Of a DNA stretch of 64,000 nt, positions 1-9,200 are shown piece after piece. This DNA is from Dorea_A amylophila (GTDB lineage: Bacteria; Bacillota; Clostridia; Lachnospirales; Lachnospiraceae). The position numbers and the translations under genes were made by a program. The stretch is from assembly GCF_025567265.1 (NCBI RefSeq), contig NZ_JAOQJW010000008.1:84314-148313 (forward strand), given 5' to 3'. Numbering within the stretch: the stretch's first letter is position 1; every line of letters begins with the position of its first letter. The notes beneath the pieces were generated by a model. The model searched no databases, was not told the DNA's origin, and worked only from the letters and a program-made list of their open reading frames with translations.

Positions 1-2917
1 CTACCAGATCTATCGTATCATTGGTCGCTGTCCGCTCTTTGACCCGTACACAGAAGACATACTCTTTCGCATTCTTATACCAGTACGTCATTCCGATGGA
101 AATGTTCACATTTGCGGAAACAACGAATTCCAGCTTCACCTGAATATCAATGATCAGAAGCACACGGAAATGCTGGTCTACCAGCGGACGCTTGTAGATT
201 TCCACCCAGTCTGCCTCGTCTGCCAGAAGTTCCGAGTACCTCTCTGCCAGAGACTTGGATACGGATATTTCATCTCCGCCACTGACGAGACCTGATGCAG
301 AATTTAGATAATCCTCGCCATTCTCCATCATATTCTTCAGCTCTTCGGTAATCTTGTTGACACCTTTTCGTAATTTCGAACTGGAATCAGACACCGGGTT
401 TCCGGTTTCTGCAGTCTTGAAGTTGACATTTAGTCCGATTCCTGTGTATTCATATAATTCCAGAGATGCCGTTACGCGGTAATCTGCAATGTACGGAATA
501 AATCCCCATCTTTTCCACACGGCTGAGCCGTCCACATCGATGGATACACGGACTTCCTGTTCAAATGTTGCCGTGATCATGATCTCGATGTCTGCACCCC
601 GGTTCACATGAACTGTAATCGGCACGCCGATCTCCAGTGCAAGCCTTAGTCCACTCACATCTCCGTCAAAATGTTTCAGTGTCGTTCCGAGATTCGCTTT
701 TACTGTCGGTACTCCTAATTCCACACGGGAACCGCCTGCGGCTCTTGCCTTTCTCAACTGGCCATAGCCCTGGCTCTGAACCATGATGTCTGCATTCATA
801 TCTTCCTTTAGAGATTCCTGAAGTTCCTCAAAAGATTCTGTCTCCATTGCCGCATCGGCAACTCTTTCTGCCACTTCGGATGCAAATCCGCTGTCTACTG
901 CCTGTGTCTCAATATCCTCTTCCAGCTCCTGCACATCGGTATCTTCCAGAAGGTCCTCCCCTTCTACATTTTCCTTCTGGTACACGTCCATAGTATGGCG
1001 CATATCTTCTTCGCTCACAGGTATATAGCTTACTATGTATCTTTCTCCTGATAACAGAACACTCGTAATCTCTCCATAGAGAGACACGGTTCCGCTTCCA
1101 TTTTCTCCCATTGTACCTGTGTAAAGTGCCAGATAATCGCCCTCATCTACGGTTGTCTCACTGTCCAGATCCATAGCCCGGCTCATAGCATCATCACCAA
1201 AGGTCAGGTCGCTGACATTAATCGTTACACTGTTATTATCCGAGTCACCGTCCTGATCTTTGTCCATAGAAAGCGGCAGCACATCCGGCATAAAGAGCAC
1301 GTCTTCCGGTCTGGAGCCGCGATATGTATACTTGTCCCCATCCGCTCCTGTAATCTCGATAAATGACACATCACTGTTGTCACCAGAGGACATATCCATG
1401 GTCGGTATCACATCACCGGAATAAATTGCGACCTGGTCGCCGACTTCTAACTGCTTCTTATAAGTAAATGTTCCGGTCGTATCACTGCCTTCTTCGGTCA
1501 GGGAACCGTCTGTTCCAATCGTCATTGCCGCGATTGAGACTTCCTCTACTTTCTTTCCATTTACAGTCAGATCGGAAAGCTCTTTCTTATGAATATACTT
1601 GATCTCTTTATTTAACTCTACATTTTTGACTTCTTCACGATAGACCGTAAAATCATAGACACGGATCGTCGGGTCAAATCCTGTAAAATATAACGCCTTT
1701 TCCTGAAGCTCCAGCTTATAGGCTGCCCCCGGTGTCCATCCGTTCGGATTGCTGATTGTAAATGTATGGTCTGCTCCTTCAGTCACATCTACTGTAACCG
1801 TTTCGGAAGAATCTGTCACATTTTTTATCGTGAAATTTTTTCGCACCTGATCAGGCGTCATGGCAGCACTTGTATCCGTCATCGGAATCGTAAAATCTGC
1901 TGCCACATCATTTGCTCTGGCATAAGTCGCCATGGACACTTCTTCCATCGGCTGGTTGTCTGCATAAGAGGCATACAATGTCACATCACTCAGAAGACGA
2001 TCCTTACTGTCCACATATCTGGTGCATGCTTCATCGTAACACCAGCCAAGAAATGTACTGGACTTTTTCACCGGTGCCGGCAGATCTTTCAGAATAGTTC
2101 CTGCCTGGTACTGCTCCTGTGTTACTGTGATCATCTGATCTGCCTTCTGCGGATTCTTCTTCGTGATAGTTCCGCCATTTGTCTCATATGTAATGTTGTA
2201 CGCTGTATCCTGAAATGCAATGTCAAAAGTCAGGTGATCTGTATAATCACCTGTATAGTTCGGTTTGTCCAGAATGTTGCAGTTATATTCCTGCTGCTTA
2301 TGGCTCTCATCTTTCGTAAGACTTGCGACAACCGAACCATTTTCCAGTGCCGAACCACTCTGCGGATTTCTCAGTTCATATGCAAGACTATGTAATCCAC
2401 TCTTTAATTTCCAGTCATTTTCAGACTGGACTGTCACGCTCACATGATCCTTGTCATATAATCCACCTGCATCCGCTTTTATCGTAAACTTATCCCCATC
2501 CGCATTGACCGTCTGTGGAATATCCACATAGTAGTAGCGTTCCGTCCACTTTGCATAGAGGACAACACTGCCGGAATGATCCGCAGTGCTAAGCGAAGTA
2601 ACCGGCTCTCCGTTAAACTCCTCATTATCATACCAGCCGGCAAATTCATATCCCGCTTTTGTGATCTGCTCCGCTCCCGGAAGCTCTGTCACCGGCTCAT
2701 CGTAATTAGACGGAGCCGTGTAACCTTCCGCAAACGTTCCTCCATTTTTCTTATAGTCAATGCCGGATTCCTTCCGCGCATTCGAACCCTGAGACGTTCC
2801 TTCCTCCGAATGCACAACCGGATTCTGCGTATTCGCATCTTCAGCAAATGCTGCGACCGGCACTGATGTTGCAAACAGCACCGCGCTCAAAATCATACTG
2901 ACCAGACGTTTCTTCAT
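1..2917 (-). CDS. Secreted InlB-repeat (Listeria-Bacteroides repeat) surface protein, 3' end outside the window
   Basis: An uninterrupted reading frame of at least 972 codons runs from the ATG at 2917 off the left edge. The ATG is preceded by a strong GGAGGG ribosome binding site. Residues 1-25 form a signal peptide: MKKR, a hydrophobic core, then a VAAFA cleavage site. Two InlB-type repeats are visible, at about residues 50-120 (KNGGTF...GYEFAGWYDNEEF...VVLYAKW) and 235-315 (YETNGGTI...FLGWCYDEACT...VTLYASY). The rest is acidic and beta-rich without a recognised domain. Such proteins are exported and often act in adhesion, but no anchor is visible because the C terminus is missing. It lies just downstream of a LuxR-type regulator on the same strand, separated by a terminator-like hairpin. 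The family assignment is firm; the function is unknown. Confidence 0.85.
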   Translation of the reverse strand, partial: MKKRLVSMILSAVLFATSVPVAAFAEDANTQNPVVHSEEGTSQGSNARKESGIDYKKNGGTFAEGYTAPSNYDEPVTELPGAEQITKAGYEFAGWYDNEEFNGEPVTSLSTADHSGSVVLYAKWTERYYYVDIPQTVNADGDKFTIKADAGGLYDKDHVSVTVQSENDWKLKSGLHSLAYELRNPQSGSALENGSVVASLTKDESHKQQEYNCNILDKPNYTGDYTDHLTFDIAFQDTAYNITYETNGGTITKKNPQKADQMITVTQEQYQAGTILKDLPAPVKKSSTFLGWCYDEACTRYVDSKDRLLSDVTLYASYADNQPMEEVSMATYARANDVAADFTIPMTDTSAAMTPDQVRKNFTIKNVTDSSETVTVDVTEGADHTFTISNPNGWTPGAAYKLELQEKALYFTGFDPTIRVYDFTVYREEVKNVELNKEIKYIHKKELSDLTVNGKKVEEVSIAAMTIGTDGSLTEEGSDTTGTFTYKKQLEVGDQVAIYSGDVIPTMDMSSGDNSDVSFIEITGADGDKYTYRGSRPEDVLFMPDVLPLSMDKDQDGDSDNNSVTINVSDLTFGDDAMSRAMDLDSETTVDEGDYLALYTGTMGENGSGTVSLYGEITSVLLSGERYIVSYIPVSEEDMRHTMDVYQKENVEGEDLLEDTDVQELEEDIETQAVDSGFASEVAERVADAAMETESFEELQESLKEDMNADIMVQSQGYGQLRKARAAGGSRVELGVPTVKANLGTTLKHFDGDVSGLRLALEIGVPITVHVNRGADIEIMITATFEQEVRVSIDVDGSAVWKRWGFIPYIADYRVTASLELYEYTGIGLNVNFKTAETGNPVSDSSSKLRKGVNKITEELKNMMENGEDYLNSASGLVSGGDEISVSKSLAERYSELLADEADWVEIYKRPLVDQHFRVLLIIDIQVKLEFVVSANVNISIGMTYWYKNAKEYVFCVRVKERTATNDTIDLV

Positions 2918-3010
2918 ATGTATTATCCCTCCTCATTTTTTTCTCAAAAATAAGTCTCTATACATATTGTATCAAAAAAAATACATTCCTCACATGCCCG
3001 TTGAAAGCCC

Positions 3011-3056
3011 AAAAAGTGCCTATTTTACAATTTCTTTTGTAAAACAGACACTTTTT
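3011..3056. terminator. Probable bidirectional Rho-independent terminator
   Basis: An inverted repeat, AAAAAGTG ... TTTTAC-loop-GTAAAA ... CACTTTTT, has A/T runs on both sides. It sits just after the LuxR-type gene on the minus strand and before the surface-protein gene. Confidence 0.7.
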
Positions 3057-3070
3057 CGTATCCTGTTATT

Positions 3071-4090
3071 CTATTGATTTACAAATTCTTTAATCTTATC
3101 GCGTTTATCAATCTGTAGTTTTTCCAGAATTCCAGAGACATAGTGCTTGACCGTATTCACTGACATTCCCATATGTTCTGCGATTTCCTTGTTCGTCCAA
3201 TCCCTGCACGCCAGCATGGCTATGGAAAATTCCAGCGGAGTCAAAAGATCCGTCACTGCCTTTTGCGTCTTGGGATTGTGAATTTTCATCCAGCCACGGC
3301 TAAATGCAAGTACACCATCCACCAGCTTCTTGTACATTTCCGGCTCTTTTTTCCGGATACAGACTTCCATAGTCCCCTGAAGCAGACCATGATACTCGAT
3401 AAATGGTTCCATGAATTTGTCCGCTCTTGCCCTCTCCCATGCCCGGGTCACCGTCTGAATTGCTTCTTCTTGTTCTTTCAGATTAATCTGACACATTGCC
3501 TGTACGCACCCTAGATAAATCATGGAAATCGGATAAACTCCGTCTGCCATCAGAAATGCCCCCTGTACAACACCTTTTGCCTTTGCATAATCCTGTCTCA
3601 GATAAATCTCATGTGCTAAAAGACTTACTGCAAATAATCGTTGCCCAATTGGAAGATACGGAATGTACTGCTGAAGTGGCGGGGTTCCTTCCTCCGGCGA
3701 TATATGAAGAAATGTGCTGATTACATAAAATGCGAACAGACACGCCGCCTTTACATTCACAGGCGTGTCCTCCTGCATTGCCCGTGTCAGACACTGATGC
3801 ACATCTTCCCTTGTATGCTGTGCTGCCTGAGAATCTCCAAGTGTAAGATTCGCAAATGTGTAAAGCATATCTGCCGATAGCCGGAGCATCACATCATCAT
3901 GATCCAGATAATCTTTTATCGTCTCCACACATCTTTCTGCCTGAGCTGAGAAGAAATAATATTCTCCCTGTGCAATCTGTGCCAGTTCCTTATCTTCTAT
4001 TTTCTCAATTGCTTCTGCTGCCTTTCCCGGTTGAAATGCACTTCCAACCAAAGGAAGGATGACTCTGTCAGATATTTTCATTTCTTTCAC
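3071..4090 (-). CDS. LuxR-type helix-turn-helix transcriptional regulator
   Basis: This 339-residue protein has a helical, TPR-like N-terminal region of about 270 residues. A typical LuxR/GerE DNA-binding domain lies at about 280-335 (LTPLEFSIAMLA, NKEIAEHMGMSVNTVKHYVSGILEKL). No receiver domain or Walker A motif is visible, so it is not a classical response regulator or a full MalT protein. The first codon is a GTG at 4090; an in-frame ATG nine bases later (4081) is an equally good start. It follows the tail of a broken sensor kinase by only a few bases, so the two were probably one unit, and it precedes the large secreted protein, a plausible target. That regulatory link is inference. Confidence 0.8.
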   Translation of the reverse strand: MKEMKISDRVILPLVGSAFQPGKAAEAIEKIEDKELAQIAQGEYYFFSAQAERCVETIKDYLDHDDVMLRLSADMLYTFANLTLGDSQAAQHTREDVHQCLTRAMQEDTPVNVKAACLFAFYVISTFLHISPEEGTPPLQQYIPYLPIGQRLFAVSLLAHEIYLRQDYAKAKGVVQGAFLMADGVYPISMIYLGCVQAMCQINLKEQEEAIQTVTRAWERARADKFMEPFIEYHGLLQGTMEVCIRKKEPEMYKKLVDGVLAFSRGWMKIHNPKTQKAVTDLLTPLEFSIAMLACRDWTNKEIAEHMGMSVNTVKHYVSGILEKLQIDKRDKIKEFVNQ

Positions 4091-4096
4091 CGCTTC

Positions 4097-5101
4097 TTAT
4101 AAAATTATATTTTCCGTCAATATAGTCTTTAATGTCGACAGCAGCTTATCAACCTAGATCGGCTTTGCTATATGATCATTCATTCCGGCCACAAGCTTTG
4201 CGACAGCTTCTGCTTTTCTTGCCTTTTGTAAAAGTACAAGGATAATGCTAATTATGCTAAGTACAAATAATCCTACAGCGACAAAAAAAGCAAGCATATT
4301 GTCTTTTACAAAATCAGAAAATGTTACTCTATCTGCAGTACTGTCATAGATGGCAAGTGCACTCGTAAGCATATAAATCAGAGAGACTACAGCCACACAG
4401 ATTCCAATCAGACCACCGAGCAGCCGGATTCGTTTTTCTTTTTTCTTTCTCTTAATATCCAAGATCATCCACCTCCAAATACTTCTGGGGATCATCCAGA
4501 TATTTTTCAATGATTTTCAGAGATGTGCCATCCTGACGCATCTCTTCCAACGTATAGATCAGTTCCCTGTGTCCGAGACTGATCAGATTTTCCAGTTTGG
4601 GGATTCTCTCATCCATCCGGTTCAGGAAGATTCCCTCCGGTTTGGTTGTAAACTGGACGGCCAGGTTCTTTCCCTCCAGGTCACTCAGTTTATAGATATC
4701 GCTGTTCTCATTTACAGCAACCACCTGGCGGCTTGCGATGTACGGTCCCGCCCAACGGTAATCGTCAAGGCGTCCTTCCATGGAAAAACATCCCATAATA
4801 CAGTCAATCTCTCCACTCTCCACCAGTTCTTTTTTCTTCTCCCAGTTAATCTGTACAACATCCACCTGATATCCCATTCTTTTGAATGCTTCTGTAGCCA
4901 ATTCTACATCTATACCAGTTGGTACACCATCCTCATTCAGATAATTGTATGGAGGATAGTTGTCGCTGCCGAGCGTAATGACCGGCTTTTCTGTCTCTTT
5001 TTTACTGCTGTCTGTATGTTTACACCCTGTCAGGGTGACCGCTATAATTCCCACAAGCAGAATGCCTGCGATCACTCTTTTTCCTTTCTTTTTCCTTTCA
5101 T
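4097..5101 (-). pseudogene. Decayed transporter-substrate-binding-domain hybrid histidine kinase
   Basis: This is the remnant of a hybrid kinase with an extracellular bacterial solute-binding (PBPb) sensor domain. Starting at the ATG at 5101, which has a proper AGGAG site, the frame hits a stop after nine codons. A shift by one base in an A/G run reopens it at about 5075 with a lipoprotein-like leader (TLTGC). The PBPb domain then runs from GSDNYPPYNY to KYLEVDD. It lacks about 60 residues near 4550, where RELIYT joins LEEMRQDG directly. A second frameshift near 4455 leads into a transmembrane segment. At about 4196 this is joined to the last turn of a receiver domain (AGMNDHIAKPI). The next codon is TAG at 4154-4156, after which the receiver tail continues in frame (VDKLLSTLKTIL) to a TAA at 4097. 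HisKA and HATPase domains are absent. Confidence 0.8.
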
Positions 5102-5121
5102 TTTCTTTTCACTCCTGCTAT

Positions 5122-5151
5122 AAAAAAACAGCACTGCTAAACAAGCAGTGC
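5122..5151 (-). terminator. Rho-independent terminator of the c-di-GMP riboswitch
   Basis: Read on the minus strand, GCACTGCT-TGTTTAG-AGCAGTGC-type arms (5131-5151) are followed by a run of seven T. It lies between the aptamer and the AGGAG site of the broken kinase, where an expression-platform terminator is expected. Confidence 0.8.
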
Positions 5152-5159
5152 CTACTATT

Positions 5160-5231
5160 ATCTGCAACTGGCTACCATTTTACAGGCTCTGTAGCTTTGC
5201 GTCGCAGACTTTCGTCTGTTTTGCCACAAAT
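5160..5231 (-). promoter_or_regulatory. Cyclic-di-GMP-I (GEMM-I) riboswitch aptamer
   Basis: On the minus strand the core reads GGCAAA, then a CAGAC-GAAA-GTCTG hairpin with a GNRA tetraloop, then CGACGCAAAGC, and later GGTAGCCAGTTGC. These are the GEMM-I hallmarks: the GCAAA before the tetraloop stem, the invariant GACGCAAAGC, and the closing second stem with GGTAGC. The aptamer is followed by an intrinsic terminator and the pseudogenised sensor kinase, so it most likely controlled that gene. Identification is by motif and structure reading only. Confidence 0.85.
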
Positions 5232-5294
5232 GTTTCCTTTATTCTACCATGTCATGTTTTTTCTTGTCTATTCTTTTCTGCTTTATAGCAAAAT

Positions 5295-5768
5295 TTATAG
5301 CAAAATTTCTTTACACACATCAATCCATCCACATGCCCCGGCGACATCTTCCAGTTCCGCAATTGTAAGCCTGACTGCACTGTGATCATTGCCGGCTGCC
5401 GGATAGACTGTTTCAAAACGTTTTAATGACTCATCCAGGTAGACTGTGATTCCCTCTTTAATCCCAAATGGACACACTCCGCCCGGAGCATGTCCAATAT
5501 ATTCTTCTACTTCACCAAACGGAATCATCTTCGCCTTTACATGAAACAGATCCTTATACTTACGGTTATCAACCTTCGCCGTTCCTTCTGTCAGGATCAG
5601 TATCGGTTCTCCATCAACCAGAAATGACATCGTCTTTGCGATCATTCCCGGTTCTACACCAAGTGCCTCTGCTGCAAGCTGCACCGTTGCGCTTGATTCT
5701 TCCAGTTCAATGATGTGATCTGCATAACCTTTTTCTTCCAGATACTTCTTTGCTTTTTCTAATGACAT
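5295..5768 (-). CDS. YbaK/EbsC-type aminoacyl-tRNA deacylase
   Basis: This 157-residue single-domain protein has the YbaK / prolyl-tRNA-editing fold. Supporting segments are AEALGVEPGMIAKTMSFLVDGEPILILTEG, with the conserved lysine, and GHAPGGVCPFG, the family's conserved glycine-rich loop. Members hydrolyse mischarged tRNA, mainly Cys-tRNA(Pro), in the cytoplasm. Length is normal for the family. It lies next to tRNA-Gly and is transcribed alone. The exact substrate cannot be read from sequence. Confidence 0.88.
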   Translation of the reverse strand: MSLEKAKKYLEEKGYADHIIELEESSATVQLAAEALGVEPGMIAKTMSFLVDGEPILILTEGTAKVDNRKYKDLFHVKAKMIPFGEVEEYIGHAPGGVCPFGIKEGITVYLDESLKRFETVYPAAGNDHSAVRLTIAELEDVAGACGWIDVCKEILL

Positions 5769-5814
5769 AATTCATGCTTCCTTTCCTGCATACCTTAAAA
5801 AAGGGTAGCAAAAA

Positions 5815-5885
5815 AGCGGGTGATGGGAATCGAACCCACGTATCCAGCTTGGAAGGCTGGTGTTCTACCATTGAACTACACCCGC
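5815..5885 (-). tRNA. tRNA-Gly (TCC)
   Basis: A complete cloverleaf: acceptor GCGGGTG/CACCCGC, D-arm GTTC...GAAC, anticodon loop CTTCCAA (anticodon TCC) and T-arm with TTCGATT. It is identical base for base to the tRNA-Gly at 16077-16147 on the other strand. Confidence 0.97.
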
Positions 5886-6081
5886 ATCAACAATGCTCAT
5901 TTATAATAGCATGGAATTTTATGAAATGCAAGTACTTTTTTAAATTTTTTTAATTTTTTTGACATTTAACTCAATTTCATATCTACAAGACCTGCCACTA
6001 CTAATTCTCCTATTTGCAATATTTTTTCAAAGTGCTACAATATGTAACCGAAAAAATATTACATCAAAGAAGGTATATGAT

Positions 6082-6867
6082 ATGTTCCAATATTATCTAA
6101 TTCATTATTTTAACTTTAAGAATGCCGGAGGCTTCATGCTTGTCTCCCTGCTCTGCCTGATCGCAGTGCTTGCGATCGTTATTCTGGCAGCAAAGCTTAA
6201 GAAACACTATAAACTTAATACACAGGATCTGACGCCAAAACAGATCCGGAAGCTGAACCATATCCACAAAATAAAAGAAATCTCGCTTATTGAAAGCTTT
6301 TATGAGATGGTATTTTCCAGTACTTCGGTGCTTTTGTTCCTGTCTCTTTATTATATTATAGATGAACGTATTCCTCAAGCCGCACTCTACTGGCAGAAAT
6401 ATCAAAATATTATCTTACTTTTATTTCTGGTATTTTCTGTATTTATGACAAACTGGTTCGATATCCTGTTCGTTCCGTTAACTGCAATTCCGACCAGACA
6501 AAAGGCGTCCGTGCGGCTGATCTCTGCCTTTTATATTATTCTGATCTTATTATATATCAAGTTCATCTACCATGATTCGAACTATGATTCACTGATCATG
6601 TATTTTATCACACTGGCAGTCGGCCGTTTCCTGTACTTTGATTCTACACTGGAAGATATCAAAGAAACACTGCAGGGTGTCGCAAGAAATCTGCCGCTTC
6701 TGGTACTGATGGGAAGTTATTCCGCCATCGTATGCTGGTATGGATTCCACTGTGGATTCCTGTTGACTTCCAACGGTGTGATCCTTAGTACGCTACTGGC
6801 GCATCTTTTTATGGATGTATCGATTTTTGTGCTGGATAAGACGCGGTTGGTGAAATTATTTATTTAA
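6082..6867 (+). CDS. Hypothetical multi-pass membrane protein
   Basis: I do not recognise a family with a known function. The start is placed at the ATG at 6082 (MFQYYLIHYF), which has a GAAGG site eight bases upstream; the frame is open further upstream but without a ribosome binding site. The 261-residue product has about seven hydrophobic segments, including LLCLIAVLAIVILAA, VLLFLSLYYII, IILLLFLVFSVF and SAFYIILILLYIKF. A cytoplasmic basic loop (QDLTPKQIRKLNHIHKIKE) follows the first segment. It stands alone between tRNA-Gly and a broken signalling gene on the opposite strand. Confidence 0.7.
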   Translation: MFQYYLIHYFNFKNAGGFMLVSLLCLIAVLAIVILAAKLKKHYKLNTQDLTPKQIRKLNHIHKIKEISLIESFYEMVFSSTSVLLFLSLYYIIDERIPQAALYWQKYQNIILLLFLVFSVFMTNWFDILFVPLTAIPTRQKASVRLISAFYIILILLYIKFIYHDSNYDSLIMYFITLAVGRFLYFDSTLEDIKETLQGVARNLPLLVLMGSYSAIVCWYGFHCGFLLTSNGVILSTLLAHLFMDVSIFVLDKTRLVKLFI

Positions 6868-6868
6868 C

Positions 6869-7504
6869 CTACTTTTTCATTTTTTTCAATATAAGTAGGT
6901 TACAAATTATAACGCACACTATTTCCAGAATTACAATACTTCCTGCAATCGCTCCTATCGGATAATGAAAGGTAAAATAAGAAAGCTGTTTTCTCATATA
7001 AACGTCGATTCCTTTTAGTATGATTGTTCCAACTAACGCTACAAGGCCTGCGATAAGCAGTACATAATAGCTGCCTTCCAGCAATAACAGCTTTCTTTCC
7101 TGCCGGCGTGTCATTCCAATCTTTCTCATAATCTCCAGCTCTTTTTTCCTGCCCACAATTCCTGTAAACATAATGTTAAAATAATTAACCATTCCCCATA
7201 CATATTCCAGGATATTTTCTTTCGTCAGTACATTTCCCTGATTGTACATCAGATATTCCAGTAACTGATATTCTCTGGCTGTAAGGATAATTTCCTTTTC
7301 GTTCTTGTATACTTGCTTCTTATCAGGAAATCCATTGCCGTCCGGAAGTCCAATGTCAATGAGAAGAAGGCTCTCACTGCCTGTAATTGTAGTAAGAGCC
7401 TCTTGTTTTGTATATGCGGATACGGTCTGATAGCCTGCGTTTTGCAGTGCTGTTTTGAGTGCCTGATGTAATAATGTGTCGTCTTCTATAATTCCGATCG
7501 TCAT
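6869..7504 (-). pseudogene. Response-regulator / FtsX-permease deletion chimera (remnant of a two-component plus ABC exporter locus)
   Basis: A single open frame joins pieces of different proteins. From the ATG at 7504 (GGAGAG site) it encodes the first half of an OmpR-type receiver (IIEDD acidic pocket, LLIDIGLPDGNG with the phospho-acceptor Asp). Near 7327 it jumps to the winged-helix domain (DKKQVYKNEKEIILTAREYQLLEYL). Near 7192, after EYVWG, it jumps to the C-terminal part of an FtsX-like permease (IVGRKKELEIMRKIGMTRRQ plus two membrane helices). The kinase, the ATPase and most of the permease, expected in a BceRSAB-like locus, are missing. Both junctions keep the frame, so an automatic caller will report an intact gene. 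It is very unlikely to act as a regulator: half of the receiver and the recognition end of the winged helix are gone. Confidence 0.75.
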
Positions 7505-7522
7505 ATATTTTCTCTCCAATCA

Positions 7523-8869
7523 CTACGTTCTTTCCATATATTTTTCCGTGTGTTTATTCATCCATACAAATACCCCGACACAGATGACAATAGACACCAT
7601 CGATCCTGCCGGTGCCGCACACCCCATCGGAAATAATGTATCCGGAAAATGCGTTGCCGCATAATAAGACAATGGAATTCTGGCACATACGATAGATATG
7701 GAATTGTGGATAAATGATACGATAGACAAGCCATATGCATAAAAATATCCACTTAAACAGAAATGCACTCCTGCAAATACGCAGTCCCATGCATAACTTC
7801 TTAAATACTGTCCTCCAAGTATCTGTACTGCACCGTCATTCGTAAATAATCCGACAAATGGAACAGATAGAAACTGCACGATCGTTGCCGCAGCTAATCC
7901 GTATCCTACTGTCATGTACAATACATACCGCAATGTCAGACGTGCACGGTCATGCTTACCGGCACCGATATTCTGCGAAGCAAGTGCCGATATCGTTGAC
8001 AGCATCGAAGATGGTACCAGGAACAGTATTCCGATGATCTTTTCCACAATTCCTACAGCCGCCGCATCATTTAATCCACGCTGATTGGCAAATATCGTGA
8101 TTACGATAAAGGATATCTGTATAAATCCATCCTGTAATGCAACCGGCACACCAACTTTTAATATGTTTTTCATCGTGTGCCTCTTCGGCCGCAGATCAGA
8201 CCTTCTTAATTTAATCCCTGTGCCTTTTTTAATGATCACTGTCAATGACACGATAACACTGACTGCCTGTGCGATGGTCGTTCCAAGTGCGGCTCCGACC
8301 GCATCCAGTCCCATCACTCCGATAAACAGATAGTCCAGTCCGATATTCGCCGCACATGCTACCGCAATAAAGTACATCGGACTTTTCGAATCCCCGATTC
8401 CTCTGAAGATTGCACTGATAATATTATAGGCCGTAATAAAAGGAATTCCTATAAAGCAGATGGTCAGATAACGGATCGTCCCCTCTACGGCTTCAGCCGG
8501 GGTAGACATTACACTGACGATCGGTCTGACTGCTGCCAGTAATATGATCATAAGTATGATCGCAATTCCCATGAACATCGTCGCAGTATTCCCTATTGTC
8601 TCTGCTGCTTTCTTATAATCTTTTGCGCCAATGCATCGTCCGATCATAACCGTCGCTCCCATTGCAAGCCCTACGATCATAACTGTCAGCATGTGCATGA
8701 TCTGGCTTCCGATCGATACCGCCGTCGTACTGCTGACACCGCCAAACTGTCCGACTATAAATAAATCTGCCATACCATATAATGTCTGCAAAAAGTACGA
8801 TAACAGATATGGAAGTGAAAAATAAATGACTGTTTTAAATACACTTCCTGTTGTTAAATCTCTTTCCAT
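7523..8869 (-). CDS. MATE family multidrug efflux transporter
   Basis: The 448-residue protein has twelve hydrophobic segments and MATE family features: an N-terminal VIYFSLPYLLSYFLQTLYGMADLFIVGQFGG block repeated in divergent form in the second half (ILKVGVPVALQDGFIQISFIVIT), and conserved GIGDSKSPMYF after helix 4. It would export cationic compounds using a Na+ or H+ gradient. It has its own promoter (8908-8936), which directly abuts the right end of the IS605-type element. Downstream, 18 bases away, starts the broken regulator/permease chimera. Confidence 0.9.
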   Translation of the reverse strand: MERDLTTGSVFKTVIYFSLPYLLSYFLQTLYGMADLFIVGQFGGVSSTTAVSIGSQIMHMLTVMIVGLAMGATVMIGRCIGAKDYKKAAETIGNTATMFMGIAIILMIILLAAVRPIVSVMSTPAEAVEGTIRYLTICFIGIPFITAYNIISAIFRGIGDSKSPMYFIAVACAANIGLDYLFIGVMGLDAVGAALGTTIAQAVSVIVSLTVIIKKGTGIKLRRSDLRPKRHTMKNILKVGVPVALQDGFIQISFIVITIFANQRGLNDAAAVGIVEKIIGILFLVPSSMLSTISALASQNIGAGKHDRARLTLRYVLYMTVGYGLAAATIVQFLSVPFVGLFTNDGAVQILGGQYLRSYAWDCVFAGVHFCLSGYFYAYGLSIVSFIHNSISIVCARIPLSYYAATHFPDTLFPMGCAAPAGSMVSIVICVGVFVWMNKHTEKYMERT

Positions 8870-8907
8870 ATTGTAATGTCCTTATCTTTAGAAATACTCA
8901 TTTCTTA

Positions 8908-8936
8908 ATTCTATTCCCAATTACAAAGTTAGTCAA
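8908..8936 (-). promoter_or_regulatory. Probable sigma-A promoter of the MATE gene
   Basis: On the minus strand TTGACT, 17 bases, TAGAAT, followed 39 bases later by the MATE start codon. The -35 box lies only a few bases from the IS605-type right end. Confidence 0.65.
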
Positions 8937-8939
8937 CGA

Positions 8940-9200
8940 GTGAACTACCCATTGTCTAAAGCCAATGGGCTTCCTGCTTCGCAGACCTCGTAACCTACTA
9001 TCTCCACAGGCGTTAATTCGGGCAGTCCCTGCCCTATATTGTTATTTTTATGCTATTTGTCTTAGTCCTTCTTCCAGTATATTTTTTGCTGCGTTGATAT
9101 CCCTGTCATGATTTGTTCCACAGACAGGACATGTCCATTCCCTTACTGATAGATTTTTTGTCTCTGTATTTTGGTATCCACAGACTGAACACAGCTGACT
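8940..9200 (-). ncRNA. Putative omega (right-end) guide RNA of TnpB
   Basis: In characterised IS605 elements the tnpB 3' end and right end give rise to an RNA whose scaffold ends at the right end and whose guide is the flanking DNA. Here the 108 bases after the tnpB stop contain a structured stretch (GGGCAGGG...CTGCCC, TCTGCGAAGCAGG and the terminal hairpin at 8948-8969). The guide would be read from about 8939 downwards, inside the MATE promoter. The 5' boundary is a guess. Confidence 0.45.

Noticed and set aside
1766..2447. Several plus-strand open frames opposite the surface-protein gene
   Set aside because: They are shadows of a 2.9-kb coding frame on the minus strand; the products are Cys/His/Ile-rich and no ribosome binding sites fit.
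5959..5987. TTGACA before the membrane protein gene as a promoter
   Set aside because: The -35 box is perfect, but no good -10 box lies at 16-18 bases; the stretch is very A/T-rich.
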